From contig RSEF01000005.1 of NCBI GenBank assembly GCA_003993805.1, forward strand, positions 17,443,152-17,507,151: DNA of 64,000 nucleotides, written 5' to 3'. A program made the translations under genes and the position numbers. The DNA is from Himantopus leucocephalus (Eukaryota; Chordata; Aves; Charadriiformes; Recurvirostridae). Position 1 is the first letter of the stretch; each line of letters begins with the position of its first letter. The notes beneath the pieces are model-generated. The model made no database searches. It was not told where the DNA came from and worked only from the letters and a program-made list of their open reading frames with translations. Shown here in pieces: positions 58,301 through 64,000 of this stretch.

Positions 58301-60903
58301 TAAGCTGTTTCTGACTTGGGGAATGGGCTGTGTGTAATAATGGGGGAATATTCACAAATTGCGTCATGCTTTCACTGATGACCGATGTGGAAGATGAATG
58401 CAGTGCAGATGCTGAACCTGCTGGCAGATGCATGCCGGGGTTGTATTTGCGTGCGGATGGTCTGGCAAATACCCCTCAGAGCCTGGCTTTTAAGAGCTGG
58501 ATTGTGAGTCATCCCCTGAAGACGATGGGCATTTGGGCATACCGAACCTGCTGGGCTGGGGCTTGCAGCTGGGCAGTGGCTGCAGGTACAGCGGTGCCTT
58601 GATAGCTGAAGAGCAAGCACCAATTTTTTTTGTATTAAAAGTAAAGGCAATAGTTTTAGGGAAAAATTGAGGGGCAGACTCAACCCTGAAAGGTTTTCAA
58701 GTCCAGCCCCTGATCCTGAAGGCAGATCTCGGTCAGCCTAGAGCCCAAAGGGACCTAGACCCAGTCTTGCCCCTGTGCTGGGAGCTGGACACCTAAATAA
58801 TTTGCCATCAGGGGAATAATTCCCCAGTAGGTTCAATTGCACAAGAAAAAATGAGCATGGCAGTGCAAGAGCCTTTCCTCTTTCCCCACTAATCTATATG
58901 TTGTTGCTAATTTTGCTTCACCCCCTTGAGAAGAAACTATGAATTTACTCTCAGCTGCTTTCATGAAGTTGCTCTTCACTTGCATGTCTGGGGTTGATGG
59001 TAATGGTTACAGCAATAGCTGCTCATGTTTCCCTTGCAAACCTTCACCTTTATGGCAGACTTTACTAGCCAGCCTTGCTAGCTCTTCTCCCCCCGTGGAC
59101 AGTAGCCATTAGTGCTGCAAGGGAGAAATATGATGCATTAGGGTGAGGAAGATGATCCTTCCCCTTCCAGGCTGAAACGCTGTAACGTGAGTGTGTGCAG
59201 TAAGTGGAGGGGCTTTTTTTTTTTTTTTCTGCTTTTAATTTACAATGAGCTTTTGGTTGGTTCCTTATCAGCGGGGTGGACTGGAACAGTCCCTGAAATG
59301 TCATCCCTGCCTGTGATCCTTGATGTTTCAACATGGCTCTTGATGCTGGCCTGCCATGGCCACAAATCTTGCCTTGTTTAAGGGGGGCGGAAAAAAGTTC
59401 CCCCGCTCCTTCCCAGTGCTGTTTCTGAAGGCTTCGTATGGGTCTGATCCTGTAGCAGAGTGAAAGAAACAGTGAGAGAAATCCCCACAGGTAGAGCTGG
59501 GATGGGGTGAGTTTCTTCCACATAGGCCAGAGTGTGAGCATCCCTGCTGAAGGCCATCACCCTGAGGCCCATCCCCATCCCATATCTCAGCCCTGGGCAG
59601 AATTTGTCCCCGGTTTTTCCTGCCCTGCTCCGCATCGGCCAGCCTTAATGGTAGATCTCAGGCATGTTAGTGTGGGTCTGTAATCTCGGGGAGGAAGTGG
59701 AGCAGAAAATCCCCAAGCCTCTATTTTGCTTTTAAGGGGCGGGGGGGGAGTTGCTGTCGTGGTGCTTATGGCTCTCCAGAAATCTGTCTCTTTGGGCAGT
59801 TCCTGCAAGATCATAATGTGTGGGACACATCCCCCTTGGGGTGCCAGGGGACTTCAGTGGTGGTCTGTGGCTTCAGGCTCAAGTCGTGCTTCAGCTCTTG
59901 AGCGATGCAAGTGCCACGGGACTTAGTTGTCTTGGCCCTTTGATCTCCTTTGGGTGCAAAAAGCCCTTGAAACATGGATGTAACTTCTGCAGATGCTGAG
60001 TGTGCATTATGCATCGTAAGATGCCCCCAGCAGAAGCCTCTTGTTATCAAAACACGACGGAGCCTGTGCATGGACTGAGATCCAGACGCACATCTCTGGT
60101 AAAGCTGCACCTTCAGAGTACGTTTGCAGTGGTTATCCCTATCCCCAGCTGGGGTTTCTCCAGCTGAAGGAAGAGAGAAAAGCAGAGTCCAGAAAGCCTT
60201 CGTGCAGTTTTGAAATTACTGATTTCGGTAATTTGACGATTTTTTTTTTTTTAGGGCTTGTTGTCAGGCACGCCATGGCAGAGCAGGGAGCTGGATGGAG
60301 CATGATGGGTAGACCAAGGATGTGGGGGCTATTATGGCCACTTCTAAATAAGCTTCTCGGGTGTGAATTAGAGCCCAGTGCCTGCTGCTTCCTTGCTTCT
60401 GGGTGCTTGTGGCCGCCTTTCATAAGAGCTGGTGACTTCAATAGGCCTGGGGGGTGAGTAACGCTTGTACACCCTCCCTGTGACTGCAGAAAGGTGAAGG
60501 GCTGCCTCTCTGGGCTGTGACTGCTCTGGTAGGACTTGTTTGTCACCTCTTGAGCTCGTTTAACCCTGTCAGCTCTTTGTGCTGGGATGAAGTAACCCAT
60601 TTGCTGCCCCAGGCTGTAGCCCTGCGCCTGTGTCCTGCCAGCACCCTGCTGGCCCCCATACTGCAGGAGAGGACAATGACCTCTTTGGTAGGTGGCCCTC
60701 TTGGCTGCTTTGCAGCAGGCCAGGATATGGTGTCCCTTCAGGATCCTGCGGCCAGCATCCTCAGGATGAGCATGGCACCGTGGAAAGGTCCTGCACCATG
60801 TGGCTGCAGGCAGGGCTTTGCCAGATGCTCCCTGCTGCAGTGTGAGGGACCATTGGTGGTTACCAGATTCTGCTGCACAGACAGCTCGTTCAGAGCCGTG
60901 GAT

Positions 60904-61085
60904 GATCATCTCCACCCAGCATGGGACCTGCTAGTCCAGGAAGAACCACAGCGTCAAGCTTTGTCGTGGCTGATCATCTCCACCCAGCATGGGAACTGCC
61001 AGCCCAGGAAGTGCCACAGCATCAACCCTTGCCATGGCTGATCTCCACTCAGCTTTGGACCTGCCAGCATGGTCAACCCTCAGCC
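60904..61085 (+). repeat. 68-bp minisatellite, about 2.7 copies
   Basis: Units start at 60904, 60972 and 61040, an exact 68-base period. The shared core is gatcatctccacccagcatg, then ggacctgc/ggaactgcc, a ccaggaag block and ccacagc-tcaa. Copies one and two are about 85-90% alike by eye. Copy three lacks the cat of gatcatc and part of the middle. The period is not a multiple of three, so it is not a coding repeat. It is probably a length polymorphism. Confidence 0.88.
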
Positions 61086-61575
61086 ACGGCCTCAACCTTT
61101 GACCGTGCCATCACCTTCTGGCCTGGGATGGACATGGCATGGAAAGCCCAGCAGAGCTGCTCTATCCCTGCAGACACCCCAGCCGAGGGCAGGTGATGCC
61201 ACTCCAAAAGAGGGACCTGAGGCAGGAGGACATTGTTGATGGGCTGGAGGGGAGCCTGAACTGCAGCCTGTCCCCTCCAACCTGCTGCAGGATGAGCACC
61301 GTCAGGAGGCTTTGCTTCCCCCTGGATCTTCTCCATGTTGGGTCACCTCTCCACACCTGAGTAATGGGGAGGCTTCTGTCCAACCAGAGGGTTTCAGCAT
61401 GTGGGCAAGTACTATCTCTTCCCTTTGGTGCCCAGGAGCTGTGCCCAGTGCTTCGGGCAGGGAGGGACCTCAGGAAGCATTAAATAGCTGTTGGATGCGT
61501 CACTGCAGCAGCTGATCTGGGGCGGTGAGTCACGGCCAGCGCTCCGGCATGCAGGATGGCAGCACTAGGCCGCTC

Positions 61576-61601
61576 CTCCCTTCCCCTCCCCTCCCCTCCC
61601 C
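61576..61601 (-). repeat. CCCCT repeat, G-quadruplex / i-motif candidate
   Basis: Four to five tandem cccct units on the plus strand give GGGGA repeats on the minus strand, meeting the G-quadruplex requirement with one-base loops. It lies in presumed intronic sequence. Confidence 0.8.
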
Positions 61602-62579
61602 ACTTGCTGTTTACTTGTGTATTGGGATTTTTTTTCACTCGTGTGTCTGCACGCAGCTGGGATGAGCATCTTCCCTGAGAGAGGGTCAGGTTCAGAGCAG
61701 GAATAAAATGACCGAGAGTACCCCAGCATCCACCTGGAGTGCATCCAAAGGGATGCAGAGCCACTGGTCCCCATGGACACCTTGGTCTTCCTTGGATGGT
61801 GGGCTCATCACAGCCTGCTCTCAAGTACAAATACATCTTTATTTATTAATTATGAGTCTTTATAACTCTACCCCCAGCCCAAACCCTGACCCAAAGGGCT
61901 AGTCTTCTGGCTTTTTGCAGTGTTAATTAGGCTTGCTGGGAAGCTCTCCCTGTGCCACCGCTCTCCTGCTTGCCCGGCTCTGTACCCAGTTCTCTGCTGG
62001 GGGTGGACATAGAAAGGCAGGTGAGCGAACCCCAAAAAATGGGTGAAAACTCGGCACTGGTGTGGTGCTTGGCTCAAAACCTTCATGCTGGTCCCAGGGG
62101 GTGCTTGTTAGGAGCTCTGGTGGAGGCGTTTGGGATGCAGCAGGATTTGGGTTGCAGCTGGCCATGCTGTTGGGTGCAAAATTGGTTTGGTTTTCCTTAC
62201 CAGATTTTTTTTTCTCTTGCGTGTGGCAAAATGTGGGAGAAAGGCACTTGCAAAGTGTTTGCAATCCTTGGCTGGAAGATGCTGTCTCAGCTTCTGAGAG
62301 TCCCTGTGGGGGGACATGCAGGGGGTGTCCCTGCAAATAGGTGACAGTCCTCGCTTCTGTAAGGAGGGTAACTGGCCAGTTTTCTTGGCTGGCCCTGTAT
62401 TATTTCAGGTCTAGGAAGATCACTAAACCCTTGCAAGTCCTGGCAGCCATCAGGCTGACGGTTTGCAGAAGCTGCGCAAAACATGCATCCTCCGGCACCT
62501 GCAGAAATGCTCCTTCATCTCCTCTTCCTTTAACCCAACAGCTTTGGGGAGGCTGCGAGGCGGCAAGGCCAGGAAACAA

Positions 62580-62640
62580 AATAAAGCTGCAGGATCTGAG
62601 ATTGCTAATTTAAAAAAAAAAAAATAAATTTTTTTTTTTA
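62580..62640 (+). repeat. AATAAA followed by A13/T11 inverted tract
   Basis: AATAAA at 62580-62585 is followed 26 bases later by thirteen A (62612-62624), then taaa and eleven T (62629-62639). The A and T runs can pair as a hairpin. The signal-plus-A-tail layout resembles the end of a retrocopy, but no parent transcript was recognised upstream. Confidence 0.5.
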
Positions 62641-62801
62641 ATGTCAGCATTTGAAATTCCAACTCCCAGTTAGGAAATTTGTTGAAGTTGTGGTATGAAT
62701 CATCCCTACCCGCAATTTTAGGACCCGTCGCATGGGGAAGGGAGCAGAAAATTAGTCACTTTGTTAATCTGCTTCCAATAAAAATTATTTAGAAATCCAT
62801 A

Positions 62802-62820
62802 TCGGGGGGGGTGGGGGGGG
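62802..62820 (+). repeat. G-run, possible G-quadruplex
   Basis: Eight G, t, nine G, following atatc and preceding ataag. With two long runs it can form a G-quadruplex. A similar G run of about eleven occurs near 63.22 kb. Confidence 0.7.
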
Positions 62821-64000
62821 ATAAGAATAAAATGAGAGCAGCTTTTGGGAGCGGCTGTCACACTTCCTGACCCACACAGCCACCTGCTCGCTTCTCTGGG
62901 CTGTTTTCGGGGCAGGTGGCAGGGCCTGGCAGCTGCCTGCACTTCTGGTTCATGATCAAAGTGACCTCCTATGGCGAATACAAACAGAGGCAGCTGGAAA
63001 CCGGCCTCGTGCGGAGAAGCGCTTCTTCCTGAAGAAAAGTGCTTCTCACTTAAAAAGGCTTTTTCGCTACCTGGTGGTGTAATGAAGGCACCCACTAATT
63101 AAAGTTGGGGGTCGGCAACAAAGCTTGGGGAGAGGGGAGTCATATTTGCACGTGGCACAAGACACACACGCCATACGACAACCCACAGCTGCTGATTTTT
63201 TAGAAGTGATGTTAAAGAGGTGGGGGGGGGGGGCTACAGCAGAGGTGATGCTGGGGGCGAGGTGGAGGTTTTGGGGTTTATTGCCTGGTGGCTTTTAGGG
63301 TGGTTGTTTCTGGTTGGTTTTTTTTTTGAACCAGGGTGATGCTGGCACAGTGGGATATTGGGGATGAGATGCTGCATGTTGCTTGTGACGTCATGTGTCG
63401 TTCCCCCCCTGTCCCGAGCAGGGACTGGGGGGTGTGAGGAGCATTGCTAGTCGCCCCAGATGAGGATGGAGCTGCCTTCATCCTGTCAGCTCCTCCATGA
63501 GCCCAGGACTTTGGGGGAAGAGGGGCAGCCAGGCTGGTTTTGGGTGGGCTGTGGGAGCTGATGCCACCCTGGGAAGGGGCAAGGAGGGTGGCAGAGGAGG
63601 GAGCAGCGCCCAGCGCTATTTACCACTCCCTCGCAAGGGGGCAGATAATGTCCCATATCCAGCAGAGAGCAGGGGATGGCCACCCCCTAAACCCCCAGGG
63701 GTTACAGCAAACAATCGGTTAAAGGGGAACCCCCACATGGATTTTTGGGGTGCTGGGGGATGCGGCAGGGAGAGATGCAGCGGGAAGGGATGTGCTGGGT
63801 GCTTTTTGGGGGTGTTTCCACCATATTGGGAGAAAAGCTGGCTGCCACCACTCCCAGATTTTTGGTGGTGGTGTGCCACGCACTGGCTGCTGGTAAATGA
63901 TTGCCGGGGCAGCCGAGTGAGGCGGGGCCGGAGCTTGGTGCTGGGTTTGAACCCACACAGGTGCCTGGGACTGGTGTGCCGGCGGCCATCCTGCTCCCGA

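Larger units (their letters stand above)
52145..64000 (+). other. presumed first intron, no exon recognised
   Basis: If the donor at 52145 is used, this region is the first intron and extends past the window. I could recognise no coding exon, RNA gene or transposon in it. It contains a 19-bp tandem at 53.08 kb, several long T, A and G runs (54.2, 55.33, 57.89, 59.21, 60.24, 62.6, 62.8 and 63.2 kb), a 68-bp minisatellite at 60.9 kb and a C-rich G4/i-motif tract at 61.58 kb. The many GC-rich open frames on both strands, up to 258 codons at 60139-60915 minus, lack recognisable domains. Confidence 0.4.

Noticed and set aside
60139..60915. 258-codon minus-strand frame
   Set aside because: No recognisable domain. 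It includes a T-run read as lysines and part of the 68-bp minisatellite, and overlaps a 174-codon plus frame. I judge it chance, though a transcript search would settle it.
60904..61085. CRISPR-like repeated units
   Set aside because: Units are contiguous with a 68-bp period and no distinct spacers. This is a eukaryotic minisatellite.

Overview
This window is vertebrate nuclear DNA, almost certainly from a bird. The clearest evidence is a CR1 LINE tail at about 41.86-42.26 kb that ends in the typical avian 3' terminus: a ggtcccttccaacc-like stretch, then a doubled gattctat tandem. Two further CR1 remnants and several MIR/CORE-type SINE remnants of amniote age support this, as do the low overall repeat load and the sharp CpG island. 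I see no prokaryotic, organellar or viral architecture. There is no operon, CRISPR array, rRNA or tRNA gene that I can support.

Layout. (1) 1-8.87 kb is AT-rich, gene-free sequence with small tandem duplications and one possible conserved non-coding block. (2) 8.87-9.95 kb is an assembly gap of exactly 1000 N lying inside a plus-strand CR1 element, because CR1 sequence borders it on both sides. Base composition shifts to clearly GC-richer sequence on the far side. (3) 10-51.5 kb is GC-moderate, intergenic or intronic DNA. It carries an ancient CR1 (about 22.4-23.2 kb, minus), an ancient CR1/L3-like LINE tail (about 27.5-28.06 kb, minus), MIR-like SINEs (about 29.45, 38.3, 39.5 and 45.8 kb) and a young 5'-truncated CR1 (41.86-42.26 kb, plus). 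It also holds two 28-base C/G homopolymers with matching flanks and several AT-rich blocks that look like candidate enhancers. (4) 51.59-51.93 kb is a degenerate minisatellite of about 29 bp units built from T-run/A-run blocks. It abuts a strong CpG island (51.93-52.42 kb) with GC boxes and a predicted non-coding first exon ending in a consensus splice donor at 52144/52145. (5) 52.15-64 kb would then be the first intron of that unidentified gene; it contains a 68-bp minisatellite and other small repeats.

No protein-coding gene could be recognised. The only open frame with an identifiable product is the C-terminal end of CR1 ORF2 at 41.86-42.18 kb. The other long open frames are unrecognised, often overlap one another on both strands, and are best read as chance frames in GC-rich DNA. 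The functional centre of the window is probably the CpG-island promoter at 52 kb. The long gene-poor flank to its left may hold its regulatory elements, which is inference only.
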